Shown here piece after piece: positions 7,817-16,257 of a stretch of 64,000 nucleotides of DNA. The notes under the pieces were generated by a model. It was not told the DNA's origin. It was given only the letters and a program-made list of their open reading frames with translations, and made no database searches. Source of the DNA: Nonomuraea indica (GTDB taxonomy: Bacteria; Actinomycetota; Actinomycetes; Streptosporangiales; Streptosporangiaceae); assembly GCF_002850745.1 (NCBI RefSeq), contig NZ_KZ559466.1, forward strand, positions 680,825 to 744,824, given 5' to 3'. The translations under genes and the position numbers were made by a program. How positions within the stretch are numbered: position 1 is the first letter of the stretch; each line of letters opens with the position of its first letter.

Positions 7817-8833
7817 TCAGCCGGGGAGGCCGCCCGGCATGTCCGGCGGCGCGGACATGCGCCGGACGAGGCTGCCGAGACGGTCGAAGGCGCCGGCCCA
7901 GAACTGGGTGAGCAGGATGCGGTCGTGCGGGGCGGTGTCCGTCGAGCCGAACATCTCCCACCCGTGGTGGAAGACCTGCAGCAGGCTGCCGCCGAGGTGG
8001 GTCGGCTCGATCCACAGGTGGCCGGACAGGTGGTCCGGCCACCCTCCGCGGTCGAGCCTGAAGTCCAGGCTCGGCAGGTACGACGGGAAGCGCTGCCCCG
8101 CCTCGACGTGCTCGGTGACCGTCAGGACGCAGCTTCCGCTCGCGTCGCCGATCACGAACGCCATCGGATCGCCGACGTTCAGCGACCCCGCCGTGCGGCC
8201 CGTCCAGTACTGCAGGGCGGGGACGGCGGTCAGCGCCGCCCACGCCTCGTAGGCCGGCGCGGGCAGCTCGGCCTGCACGTAGGGCCCCATGCGCCGCCAG
8301 GTCCAGCGCATGTCACGTCCGGTCTGGACGTGGTCGGACAGCTGGTCGAGGATGCCAGGCCAGCCGGTGCCGTTCCAGCTCCGCCAGTCCGAGGGCCCGT
8401 TCGCGCTGATCTCCGTGGTGGTGACGGTGGTGGCGGCGCCCACGGCGGTGAGCTGCCACGTCACGCGGGTGGCCGGGCCCACGCCCACCCACCGCCACCG
8501 GTAGCTCAGCCTCGCCCCGTGGCCGTCCGTGCCGGGCGGTTCGACGACGTCGGTGTGACACCAGAAGAACTCCCCGTCGCGGAAGTCGAGCATGCTGCGC
8601 TCGTTCTCCCGGGCCCAGGTCGCGCCGGTCCGCGCCAGCCAGTGCCCGACCCGGCCGGGATCGGTCAGCGCCGTCCACACGCTGTCCAGATCGGCCGGGA
8701 CGGTCACCGTCGTGATCACCCGTTCCCAGCGCTCGTGCGCGACCGGCTGGGCCGTCGACCGGAAGGGCGGGAAGGGCGACGGCTCCATCAGGGGGACGGT
8801 GAAGTCGTCGGGCAGTGATGTGACGCTGGTCAT
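7817..8833 (-). CDS. twin-domain SRPBCC (AHSA1/START-like) protein
   Basis: 338 aa with two consecutive SRPBCC helix-grip domains. The first is about residues 35-160 (ITTVTVPADLDSVWTALTDPGRVGHWL...). The second is about 190-320 (VQAELPAPAYEAWAALTAVPALQYWTG... to LLTQFWAGAFDRLGSLV). Both show the V/E-x-P-x-x-x-V/A-W-x-A-L-T opening of the family. Such domains bind hydrophobic ligands and include polyketide cyclases/aromatases. It lies between an unrecognised protein and the P450, all on the minus strand with short gaps, so it probably binds or folds the same intermediate. A lipid-carrier role is also possible. Confidence 0.8.
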   Translation of the reverse strand: MTSVTSLPDDFTVPLMEPSPFPPFRSTAQPVAHERWERVITTVTVPADLDSVWTALTDPGRVGHWLARTGATWARENERSMLDFRDGEFFWCHTDVVEPPGTDGHGARLSYRWRWVGVGPATRVTWQLTAVGAATTVTTTEISANGPSDWRSWNGTGWPGILDQLSDHVQTGRDMRWTWRRMGPYVQAELPAPAYEAWAALTAVPALQYWTGRTAGSLNVGDPMAFVIGDASGSCVLTVTEHVEAGQRFPSYLPSLDFRLDRGGWPDHLSGHLWIEPTHLGGSLLQVFHHGWEMFGSTDTAPHDRILLTQFWAGAFDRLGSLVRRMSAPPDMPGGLPG

Positions 8834-8881
8834 GGCATCCTCGGCTCGATCGGTAGGGGCGGCGGACCGGTCGCGCCCCGG

Positions 8882-9526
8882 TCAGGCGATCTTCTCCGGG
8901 GCCAGGTAGCCGCCCATGTTGAACCGCAGGCTGGTCAGGTAGCCGACCGGGTCGCCGTCGGGGTTCTTGAGGTCGTGCAGCGGGAGCATCCGGTAGATCT
9001 GGCCCTTGCCGGGGGCGCCCGCCGGCGGGATCGAACGGACGTCGTCGATCGTGAGGATGACCGGCTCCCTGTTGAAGAGCGTCTTGCCCAGCTTGGGCAT
9101 GTCGAACAGGCAGCCGACCGCCATCCGGCACGCCTTGGCCGCGGGGCCCTCGCCGGCGTACGGGTCGAAGGGGGTGCGGATCTGACCGGCGGACAGGCAG
9201 GTCGGGTTGAGGGTGACGGTGATGGTCCCGAGCTCTTCCGACTCCCCGGTCATCTTCATCTCGATGAGGTTGGTGTAGACCTCGGCGTCGGCCCATTCGT
9301 TCTCGGTGGGCTCGGACCGCACCACCCGAACGTAACCGTCGAATTCGACGTCGAATTCGCCGACGCCGGGAATGGCGAACGTGTCCCAGGAGTGGAGCCC
9401 GAGATTGTCGATTCCGGCCTCCGGCGGCGTCCATTTGACGACCGGCGTGCCCTCGTACAGGTTGGGCACTCCGTCGACCGGCACCGGCCGGCCGAAAACC
9501 GTGGTCTTCTCGGAATTGCTGAGCAT
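8882..9526 (-). CDS. unrecognised 214-aa protein
   Basis: ATG at 9526, preceded by a clear AAAGGAA ribosome binding site. I do not recognise the family. It has no signal peptide or membrane segment and looks like a beta-rich soluble protein (GEFDVEFDGYVRVV, GTITVTLNPTCLSAGQI). Its second half (LFNREPVILTIDDV...IPPAGAP...LHDLKNPDGDPVG) can be laid beside the 207-aa protein at 21111-21734 (LYVNTDPLVMEAAGIT...FPPVGTT...YDLADLPGG), so the two may be distant paralogues. It sits between a HEAT-repeat protein and a twin SRPBCC protein in one operon. The role may be structural or ligand binding; no catalytic motif is visible. Confidence 0.75.
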   Translation of the reverse strand: MLSNSEKTTVFGRPVPVDGVPNLYEGTPVVKWTPPEAGIDNLGLHSWDTFAIPGVGEFDVEFDGYVRVVRSEPTENEWADAEVYTNLIEMKMTGESEELGTITVTLNPTCLSAGQIRTPFDPYAGEGPAAKACRMAVGCLFDMPKLGKTLFNREPVILTIDDVRSIPPAGAPGKGQIYRMLPLHDLKNPDGDPVGYLTSLRFNMGGYLAPEKIA

Positions 9527-9570
9527 GGCTGTTCCTTTCCGGGGAGTGTGTGATCGCGGGGGGCGGCGGC

Positions 9571-10878
9571 TCAGATGCCCACGGCGCGGTAGTCGCAGCA
9601 GGTGCGCCCGGGCTCGTCGGCGATGCCGTCCTGGTTGCTGTCGATCTCGCCGTCGACCGTGCTGTAGACGTCGCGCGAGTTGAGGTCGATCCGGCCGTCG
9701 CCGTCCCAGTCGTTCAGCTTCCCCTTGAAGGTGCCGAGGATGAACACGTTGGTCAGGTCCCTGACCTCGGGGTCGTGCATGGTCGACAGGATCCCGTTGC
9801 CGGGCTGCAGGATCTCCTCGAGGGACTTGCCGGCCACGCCGGCGACGTTCGTGTAGCCCCAGCCCTGGAACCGGCCGCGTACGTACCTGATGGCGTCCTC
9901 GCCGCGGACCTTCAGGTTCGGGTCCAGGTGCCAGGTGCCGTAGCGGGCGAACCCGATGCGCGTCTCGTGGGTGCCCATCGACGGGTCGTCCGCCCGCCCG
10001 GACTTGAAGAACGTCCGCGGGACCTGCGACTCGAAGAAGAAGTTGCCGCGGTCGCGCCTGGAGCGCTCGGTGAAGCCGCGGAACAGGTAGTTGTCCATGT
10101 GCGGCGAGCCGTCGGTGTGCAGGCCGCTGATGCTCTTGGCCATCAGCAGCTGCTTCTCGCGGGTGGCCACGTTCGGGCACGCGTGCGCCTGCCCGTAGAT
10201 CCGGGCCAGGCCGAGGGGGCCGAGCGAGATCTTGCCCCAGTGCCGGTTGGTGTCGTCCAGCCGGACGTACAGGTCGCAGTGGATGAGCAGGTAGATGGTC
10301 TCGTCGAAGGTCCGGCCCTCGGTGAAGACGCCGCTGCGGCCGTCGAAGGCCGGGTCCCCGGTGGTGAGCTCGCTGGCGAACAGCCGCGACCACTCGGCGA
10401 TCTCGGGGTCGGAGTCCGTCGCGAAGCGGCGCAGCGCCGCGATCGCGTGCGGCCCGCCGAGCTTCTCCATCGCCCACAAGGTGTCCCAGCGGACCTCGCG
10501 GTGCTTCTCGTGCCTGATGACCTCGGTGAGCAGTTCGAACGCGTCGGGCAGGTCTCGGTCGGCGTACTCGAAGACGGCCTGCTCGCGCATGACCGGGTCG
10601 GGGTGGTGCAGCGCGTCGTGCTGCAGTTCCTCGTCGGTGCGGTTGTCGACGCGGACGGCGGCGCGGTTCAGCGCGTAGCCGAAGTCGCTGCACCAGGCGG
10701 CCGGGTCGCCGGCCACGAAGCGCGGGTCCATGCTGAGCGTCGTGCGGTACGCGAAGTTGAGCGCGTCCCGCTGCTCGTCGCGCAGCGACTCAAGCGGCGG
10801 AGCCTCGACCGGAAGCGATGACTGAGGACCGGGATTGCCCACGGATTCCGGGGACTTATTGCATAGATCGATTGCCAT
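9571..10878 (-). CDS. HEAT-repeat protein with C-terminal EF-hand-like loops
   Basis: 435 aa. Residues about 80-170 form HEAT/PBS-lyase-like helical repeats (HHPDPVMREQAVFEYADRD...HEKHREVRWDTLWAMEKLGGPHAIAALRRFATDSDPEIAEW). The middle (about 180-350) is unrecognised and rich in aromatic residues (HCDLYVRLDDTNRHWGKISL, FRGFTERSRRDRGNFFFES). The C-terminus carries two Asp-rich loops (DWDGDGRIDLNS and DSNQDGIADEPG) like calcium-binding dockerin or thrombospondin-3 loops, and ends in TCCDYRAVGI. There is no signal peptide. It is the first gene of a four-gene operon ending in a P450 and is divergent from the KR gene. Its function is unknown: a scaffold, or an enzyme of a family I cannot name. Confidence 0.75.
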   Translation of the reverse strand: MAIDLCNKSPESVGNPGPQSSLPVEAPPLESLRDEQRDALNFAYRTTLSMDPRFVAGDPAAWCSDFGYALNRAAVRVDNRTDEELQHDALHHPDPVMREQAVFEYADRDLPDAFELLTEVIRHEKHREVRWDTLWAMEKLGGPHAIAALRRFATDSDPEIAEWSRLFASELTTGDPAFDGRSGVFTEGRTFDETIYLLIHCDLYVRLDDTNRHWGKISLGPLGLARIYGQAHACPNVATREKQLLMAKSISGLHTDGSPHMDNYLFRGFTERSRRDRGNFFFESQVPRTFFKSGRADDPSMGTHETRIGFARYGTWHLDPNLKVRGEDAIRYVRGRFQGWGYTNVAGVAGKSLEEILQPGNGILSTMHDPEVRDLTNVFILGTFKGKLNDWDGDGRIDLNSRDVYSTVDGEIDSNQDGIADEPGRTCCDYRAVGI

Positions 10879-10943
10879 CTGTTGCCTCCGAAGGGCGAAG
10901 TTGTGGGTGCACGATTCACGTTAGGAGGGGCCGGATGGCAAAA

Positions 10944-10958
10944 CTTCTCCCACCTTGC
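10944..10958 (-). promoter_or_regulatory. shared upstream motif, copy 2 (looser)
   Basis: CTTCTCCCACCTTGC on the plus strand, 66 bp upstream of the HEAT-protein start. It matches the copy at 6377-6391 at 11 of 15 positions (CTTCT, C, A, TTGC) and has the same distance to the start codon. It lies in the 193-bp divergent region shared with the KR gene. Confidence 0.35.
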
Positions 10959-11071
10959 CCACCCCGTGAGCGGCGGCGTCGGCACTGGCACACGCGTAAG
11001 TCATCGGATACCGTCGGCGTGACTCAGAAAAGGGCGATTCGCCGATCAAGGGAGTCCGTGGAAGGGCCGCG

Positions 11072-12394
11072 ATGGGCAATCTGATCGCACCGAGCACCGA
11101 TTTGACGTTCGTTCCCGGACCCTGTCCGCCGCAACGTTGCGCCCCCTTTGCGACGTACCATTCTGATTCACGTGTGCATTCGGGTGACGAGGGTGTCGTC
11201 GTCGAGCTGGGCAGCCGCTGGCGCGCCGGTGACGCCGCCGTCCTCCTCGGCGGGATCAGGCGGGCGCTGGCCCGCGACGTCCCGCTCACGCTGGTCCACC
11301 GGGGCGCGGGAGGCGGCAGCCTGCTCCAGGCGGCCTCGGGCGAATGGCCCCGGTTACGCTGCCGCGAGATCGTGCAGGGCCGGCACGCGTCCTTCCGGCC
11401 ACGCTCGCCGCGGTGGACGCAGTACCGCCTGCCCACCCCCGACCCCACCCCCGACCCCGCCTCCGACCCCGCCTCCGGCCCCGTCGGCGAGCCGGCTGGA
11501 GTGGCGATCAGCGGCGGGCTCGGCGGCATCGGCCTCGCGCTCGCCTCACGGCTGGCCGCCGCGGGACACCGGCTCTGGCTGCTCGACAGGCGCCCCGCCG
11601 CCGGCCTGCCGGCGGCGGCCCTGCGGCGCCTGGCCGCCGTCGTCACGCGGACCCACGTGGTCGTCGACCAGGTGGATGTCACCGCGGCCGTCCCCGCCGC
11701 CCCGTTCCCGATCACGCGGCTCGTGCACGCCGCGGGCGAGCTGGACCTGACGCCGGTGGGCGAGCTGTCCGACGACGATCTCGAACGGCTGGCCGGTGGC
11801 AAGGCGGGAGCGCTGCGGACCCTGGTGCGGGCGCTGGCCCCCGCCGGGCTGCGGTCGGTGGTGGCGTTCGGCTCGACCGAGTCCCGCCGGCCGCACCGGC
11901 TGTTCGGCGGGTACGCGCTGGCCAACGAGCTGCTGCGGCGCGAAGCGGCCCGCCTGCGCCAGGAGCATCCCGGGATGCGCGTCGTCACCGCCGAGTGGTC
12001 CCTCTGGTCGGCGGTCGGGATGGGCGCGGCGGCGGCCGCCATGGCCGGCCGGGCAGGGTTCGCGGTCGTCCCGCCGGACTGGGGCGTCCAGGTCACCGAA
12101 CAGCTCCTCGACGAACGGCGGCCCGCCCCCGAGGAGATCGCGCTCGGCGGGCCGCAGCCCACGCCGGACCGCCCGCTGGCGGCGATCGGCGGGGTCGGCG
12201 GGAGCTCCCTGGCCATGGACGACGCCTCCGTGCGCCGGCTGGTGGAGCTCTGCCGGCCAGGCCGGGCCGCCCGGCATCGGCCGGTCGGCCCGCGGGACCG
12301 CGTCGTCCGCGCGCAGGTGGCCGGGCACACCGTCTACACCTGGGGCTCCGGCTGCCGGGACTGGAACACGCGGACACCGCGGAGGACGGGGTGA
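11072..12394 (+). CDS. stand-alone ketoreductase (PKS-type KR, SDR fold)
   Basis: 440 aa, ATG at 11072 with a GGAAGGG site. The N-terminal third is a degenerate KR structural subdomain, followed by a Pro/Asp-rich linker (TPDPTPDPASDPASG). The catalytic Rossmann subdomain then starts with ISGGLGGIGLALASRLAAAG, with FVHAAG-type LVHAAGELD, the Ser of VVAFGSTES, the Tyr of FGGYALANELL and WSLWSAVGMG. This is the architecture of KR domains in iterative PKSs but as a separate protein, so it may reduce a carbonyl in trans. Codon 95 is the rare TTA, which in streptomycete-like hosts makes translation depend on the bldA tRNA. It overlaps the following SRPBCC gene by 4 bp (GTGA). Confidence 0.82.
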   Translation: MGNLIAPSTDLTFVPGPCPPQRCAPFATYHSDSRVHSGDEGVVVELGSRWRAGDAAVLLGGIRRALARDVPLTLVHRGAGGGSLLQAASGEWPRLRCREIVQGRHASFRPRSPRWTQYRLPTPDPTPDPASDPASGPVGEPAGVAISGGLGGIGLALASRLAAAGHRLWLLDRRPAAGLPAAALRRLAAVVTRTHVVVDQVDVTAAVPAAPFPITRLVHAAGELDLTPVGELSDDDLERLAGGKAGALRTLVRALAPAGLRSVVAFGSTESRRPHRLFGGYALANELLRREAARLRQEHPGMRVVTAEWSLWSAVGMGAAAAAMAGRAGFAVVPPDWGVQVTEQLLDERRPAPEEIALGGPQPTPDRPLAAIGGVGGSSLAMDDASVRRLVELCRPGRAARHRPVGPRDRVVRAQVAGHTVYTWGSGCRDWNTRTPRRTG

Positions 12395-13230
12395 AGGGCT
12401 TCACCGTCGAGCACTCGGTCGCGTTGCGGTCCGACGCCGCGACCGTGTGGCGGATGCTGGTGGACGCCGGGCGCGCCCGGGCCTGGTGGGGGCGGCTGGA
12501 GTCGGACATCACCCACGTCGCCCAGGAGCTGACCGTCGCCACGGGCTCGTCGTCGGTGTACCGGGTCTGGATCGAGTCGGTCCTCCCGGGCCGGACCCTG
12601 GAGTTCGCCTCCGCGTACCTGGGGGTGGGGCCCGTCAGTTCCGTCCGGCTCGACGTGCTCGGCTCCGGGCCCGTGCGGCTGCGCGTCACCGAGACGCTGG
12701 AGTCGGCCGATCCGGCGACCGTCTACCAGGTCAGGCGGCTGTGGCAGCATCGGTTCGACCGCCTGGCGGCGGCGCTGACGGCCGCGCCCGCCGGCCCCGT
12801 GGACGGGACGGGAGACGCGGCGGCCGACGACCCGGCCCCGATCCCCGACATCAGCGTGCGCTGCACGCTCGACAGGCCGGGATGGCGGCCGCTGCACCGT
12901 TCGGTGCTGACCGAGTGGTTGCCGCTGTCCGGTCCCACGTGGCCGCCGCGGTGGTTCTACGTCGTCGACTCCGCGGGGCCGCGGCCGTTCCCCATCATCC
13001 GCTGGCGCACGCACTTCGACGACCTGGTCGCCCTCGGCATCGAGGCCGTCCGCGGATGCCCGCCCACCGAGGCCGAGGTCGCCGTGACGGCGACCTCGGC
13101 GTCACTGGAGCTTCGGGTGCGGCACACGGGCTGGTCGTCCCTCGACCTGGACGCGGAGACGCGGGAGGTGCTGCGGGACAGATTCCTGGCCACCTGGCAG
13201 CACACGCTCCAGCGGGCGGCGCACGTCTGA
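12391..13230 (+). CDS. twin SRPBCC / polyketide cyclase-like protein
   Basis: 279 aa, GTG start at 12391 overlapping the KR stop, so translation is coupled. The first SRPBCC domain spans about residues 1-130 (FTVEHSVALRSDAATVWRMLVDAGRARAWWG...). A second, more diverged one runs about 150-275 (VRCTLDRPGWRPLHRSVLTEWLPLSGPTWPPRWFYVV... to LRDRFLATWQHTLQRA). The pairing with a free-standing ketoreductase suggests reduction and then cyclisation or aromatisation of a polyketide chain, as in KR-cyclase pairs of aromatic polyketide loci. It is convergent with the methyltransferase-kinase fusion, 34 bp away. Confidence 0.8.
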   Translation: MKGFTVEHSVALRSDAATVWRMLVDAGRARAWWGRLESDITHVAQELTVATGSSSVYRVWIESVLPGRTLEFASAYLGVGPVSSVRLDVLGSGPVRLRVTETLESADPATVYQVRRLWQHRFDRLAAALTAAPAGPVDGTGDAAADDPAPIPDISVRCTLDRPGWRPLHRSVLTEWLPLSGPTWPPRWFYVVDSAGPRPFPIIRWRTHFDDLVALGIEAVRGCPPTEAEVAVTATSASLELRVRHTGWSSLDLDAETREVLRDRFLATWQHTLQRAAHV

Positions 13231-13264
13231 CCCGGCGGGCGCACGTCCGACCGGGTGCCGTGGC

Positions 13265-15661
13265 TCACCGTACCCCCGCGGCCCCGGGGATCTCCAGGTC
13301 GGGCCACCACCGCCGGAGGGTCCCCTCCACGATCATCAGGGACATCAGCGGGAACGCGAAGTCGGCCGGCGGATGCACCCCGAACGCGTTCTGGGCGTCG
13401 AAGACGCGGGGGCCGAAGCCGGTCAGGTCGAACCGTCCGCCCGGCTCCGTCGCCGTCCGGACGAGCTCGGCGATGGCGCCGGCGAACGCGCGCCGGTCGG
13501 CCGCGCCGTGCCGCGCGGGCGGACCGCCGGGGAACGCCGAGTCGTACATGATCTCTCCGCACCGGAGCCCGTTGCGCAGCGCCAGGTTGACGAAGAAGTC
13601 CCGGAGAGCGTGCTGGACCGTCTCGGGCATCTCCACGCAGTACCCGGCGTCCAGGATCACGACCGTGCCGTCGGCCCGGATGTAGATGTTGCCCGGGTGC
13701 AGGTCGCAGTGGACGAAGCCGTCCTTGAAGATCATGGAGCCGACGGCGTCCAGCACCCGTGACGCGACCCGGTCGCGGGTCGCCGGGTCCACCCCGGCCG
13801 GCGGGTCGTTGGCCAGTCCCGGAACCAGGTCGGTCACCAGGGCGGCGGCGCAGGTGTACTCCCCGTGCACCGCCGGCACGGTGATCTCGTCGTACCGGGC
13901 GAGGCCGGCGGCCAGCCGGCGCAGGTGCGCCGCCTCGCGGAAGAAGTCGATCTGACCGTAGAGGGCCCGCGACATGTAGCCGACGAGGTCGGCCAGGGGC
14001 GCGCCGCCCGCGGCGGGCAGCCGCTCGGCCACCCGGGTGAGCGCGGTCAGCAGCGCGAGATCGATCGACATCGATTCGGCCACGCCCTCGCGCTGCAGTT
14101 TCACGGCCAGCAGGCCGCCGTCCGGGTCCAGCGCCTCGTAGACGCAGGCGATGCTGCCGCTGCCGATGCACCGGTCCAGCACCTTGAGCCGGCCCAGCCG
14201 GGGCTCCTGCCGCACGGCGCGGGCGAGCTGGCGGGCGAACTCCTCGGCGCCCATCGGGGTGACGTCGTCGTGCAGGGCTGCCAGTCGCCGGGTGACATGG
14301 GCGGGGAACAGGTCGGCACGGCTCGCCAGCATCTGGCCGAACTTCACATAGGTCGGCCCCATGCGTTCCAGGTGCCGGACCAGGCGCCGGGTGGCGCGCT
14401 CCTGCGCCCGCACCGTGCCCGAGCGGAGCCGGTCGAGCACCCACATCGAGCCGATGTGCAGGGACGCGCCGGCCGCCCGCGCGGCCAGCCGGACCGCCCG
14501 GCCTGCCAGGCGCCGTCTGCCGACGCCCGGCAGGTGGTCCAGGGCGACCTGTTCGCCGAGGCGGCGATCGTCCGGCGCCACGCCGCCGCGCGCCGCCTCG
14601 TCCGCCTTGCCGAACGCGTACGCCGACACCAGCGGATGGACGGCCGGAAGGGTGGTGATCGGCGCCAGGCCGGCTTCGGCGGCCACGGACGTCAGGGCGT
14701 CAGGTGTGAGCCCCAGGGTGCCCAGCGCCCGGCCGCCCCGGGCGGCGGTGGACGGGACGCAGTACAGGACGCTGGTCGCGAGCAGCATCGCCGCCGCCGG
14801 GCCGGTCAGCGGTGGCGACTCGACGACCAGCAGCGTGCCGCCGGGGCGCAGCGCGTCCGCCGCCGCGCGCAGCAGGCGCGGGGGGTCGGCGGCGTCGTGG
14901 AGCACGCTGAGGGCGACGATCAGGTCGTACGTGCCGTCCAGCGCCGTCGTGGCGTCGAGCGGGCGGAGCGAGACCCGGCCGGCCAGCCCCCGGGCGGCCA
15001 GCCGGGAGTTGCCCGCGCCGGTCAGCCGCTCGTCGAGGTCGAACCCGTCCGCCGTGATCTCGGGGAACGCCGTCGCCAGCGTCTCCAGCGTCTCCCCGGA
15101 CGCGCAGCCGATCTCGGCGACCCGTCCGCCGGCCCGCAGGGCGTCGACCAGCCCGGGGACGGCGGGCAGCCAGACGTCCGGCAGGATGACCCTGGTCCAT
15201 TGGGCGCTCATCCGCTGCATGGCCTCGGGGAGCTCCTGGGGGTAGCGCGCGTCCTCGAGGGCGCCTCCCGCGTGGTAGGCCTCGGCGACGGCGGGGACGC
15301 ACCGGGTCAGCGCGCCGAACAGCGCCACGCCCGGCTGGATGTCCATCATGCCGCCGATGTACGGCCGGACCTCGGGGACCCAGGCATGGTGCGGCCCGTC
15401 CCGGCTGACCAGTCCGGCGGCGACCATGCTGCGCAGCCACTCCTCCGCCATCCGGGCGTCGCCTCCGGTGGCACGGGCGAGCTCGGCCGCCTGTGACGGG
15501 CCTTCCGCCAACGCGGCGTTCAGTCCCGTCCGTGACCCGAATTCGAGCATGGCGGCGACCATGGCGGTGGCCACGACGGCCATCGGCCGCGGGAGGTCCA
15601 CGCCCTCGGCGGTATCGGCGGTATCGGCCGTCCCGGCGGCCGGCATGTTTTTCCCGCTCAT
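13265..15661 (-). CDS. fusion: SAM methyltransferase + UbiB/ABC1 atypical kinase
   Basis: 798 aa. Residues about 25-345 are a winged-helix methyltransferase related to the one at 5223-6311 (SAM loop VAEIGCASGETLETLATAFP; ALSVLHDAADP). Residues about 385-798 are a complete UbiB-type kinase-like domain. It has KFGQMLASR (KxGQ), an Ala/Gly loop IGSGSIACVYEA, the lysine of LLAVKLQREG, the catalytic HCDLHPGNIYI, DAG in VILDAGYCVEM and the C-terminal FAFPLMSLMIVEG. UbiB proteins are ATPases that help quinone-type lipid pathways; methyltransferases are common partners, but covalent fusion to one is unusual. No transmembrane tail is visible. The reading frame is continuous, so this is not an assembly of two genes. 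A shared upstream motif lies at 15721-15735. Confidence 0.88.
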   Translation of the reverse strand: MSGKNMPAAGTADTADTAEGVDLPRPMAVVATAMVAAMLEFGSRTGLNAALAEGPSQAAELARATGGDARMAEEWLRSMVAAGLVSRDGPHHAWVPEVRPYIGGMMDIQPGVALFGALTRCVPAVAEAYHAGGALEDARYPQELPEAMQRMSAQWTRVILPDVWLPAVPGLVDALRAGGRVAEIGCASGETLETLATAFPEITADGFDLDERLTGAGNSRLAARGLAGRVSLRPLDATTALDGTYDLIVALSVLHDAADPPRLLRAAADALRPGGTLLVVESPPLTGPAAAMLLATSVLYCVPSTAARGGRALGTLGLTPDALTSVAAEAGLAPITTLPAVHPLVSAYAFGKADEAARGGVAPDDRRLGEQVALDHLPGVGRRRLAGRAVRLAARAAGASLHIGSMWVLDRLRSGTVRAQERATRRLVRHLERMGPTYVKFGQMLASRADLFPAHVTRRLAALHDDVTPMGAEEFARQLARAVRQEPRLGRLKVLDRCIGSGSIACVYEALDPDGGLLAVKLQREGVAESMSIDLALLTALTRVAERLPAAGGAPLADLVGYMSRALYGQIDFFREAAHLRRLAAGLARYDEITVPAVHGEYTCAAALVTDLVPGLANDPPAGVDPATRDRVASRVLDAVGSMIFKDGFVHCDLHPGNIYIRADGTVVILDAGYCVEMPETVQHALRDFFVNLALRNGLRCGEIMYDSAFPGGPPARHGAADRRAFAGAIAELVRTATEPGGRFDLTGFGPRVFDAQNAFGVHPPADFAFPLMSLMIVEGTLRRWWPDLEIPGAAGVR

Positions 15662-15720
15662 TGGACGCCCCTTGTCCCGGCAGTAAATGAACAGATTTTA
15701 GCCGGGCCCCGGTCACGCGG

Positions 15721-15735
15721 CTTCTTCTAAATTGC
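15721..15735 (-). promoter_or_regulatory. shared upstream motif, copy 3
   Basis: CTTCTTCTAAATTGC, preceded by CGG and followed by TGCGCTCCG, 60 bp upstream of the fusion-protein start. It matches the copy before the methyltransferase operon (6377-6391) at 13 of 15 core positions, and the flanking CGG and GCTCCG also agree. It lies in the divergent region shared with the SRPBCC-kinase pair. Confidence 0.5.
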
Positions 15736-15804
15736 TGCGCTCCGTCCTGAATACCCGGGAGCCGGCCGGTTCCGTCCCCGATAATGCCGTGTTACGGTGA
15801 CCCC

Positions 15805-16257
15805 ATGTCCGCGGACAGAGATTCGGCAGCCGATTCCGCCACCGTTTCCATCCGTCGCCGGTTCGACTGTTCTTTCGCGGATCTGTGGGTGGCCGTGACG
15901 GTGCCCGATTCCATCTCCGCCTGGTTCACGCCGTGCCGCGTCGGACCGGACGGCCGTTATTCGCTGCGATTCACGGAGAAATCCGGGGAGTCGTATGTCA
16001 AATACGCGACGGTGCTCGGCTGCCGTCGGCTCGGCAGCGCCGGCGAATATCGGTTCCTCCTGCATGACGAGGGATATCGCGACAGCACGGTCGAGGTGCG
16101 GGCCGGCGCGGACGGGGAGGCGGGATCCGGCCTGGAGCTGCGGCACCTGCATCCGCCGCCGCCGCTGATCGACGGCTACGCGCGCGGCTGGGCGGACTAT
16201 CTGGACGCCCTGGAGCGGCATCTGGCCGCGACCGGGCGGGCGAGGAGCCGGGCGTGA
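15805..16257 (+). CDS. SRPBCC/AHSA1-like protein
   Basis: 150 aa from the ATG at 15805. An in-frame ATG at 15784 is possible but adds only MPCYGDP. A single helix-grip domain is visible: VSIRRRFDCSFADLWVAVTVPDSISAWFTP at the start and PPPPLIDGYARGWADYLDALERHL at the end, as in activator-of-Hsp90-type SRPBCC proteins. Its stop overlaps the GTG start of the UbiB-like kinase (GTGA), so the two are made together. A small hydrophobic ligand, possibly the same lipid or polyketide handled by the kinase partner, is a reasonable guess. Confidence 0.75.
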   Translation: MSADRDSAADSATVSIRRRFDCSFADLWVAVTVPDSISAWFTPCRVGPDGRYSLRFTEKSGESYVKYATVLGCRRLGSAGEYRFLLHDEGYRDSTVEVRAGADGEAGSGLELRHLHPPPPLIDGYARGWADYLDALERHLAATGRARSRA

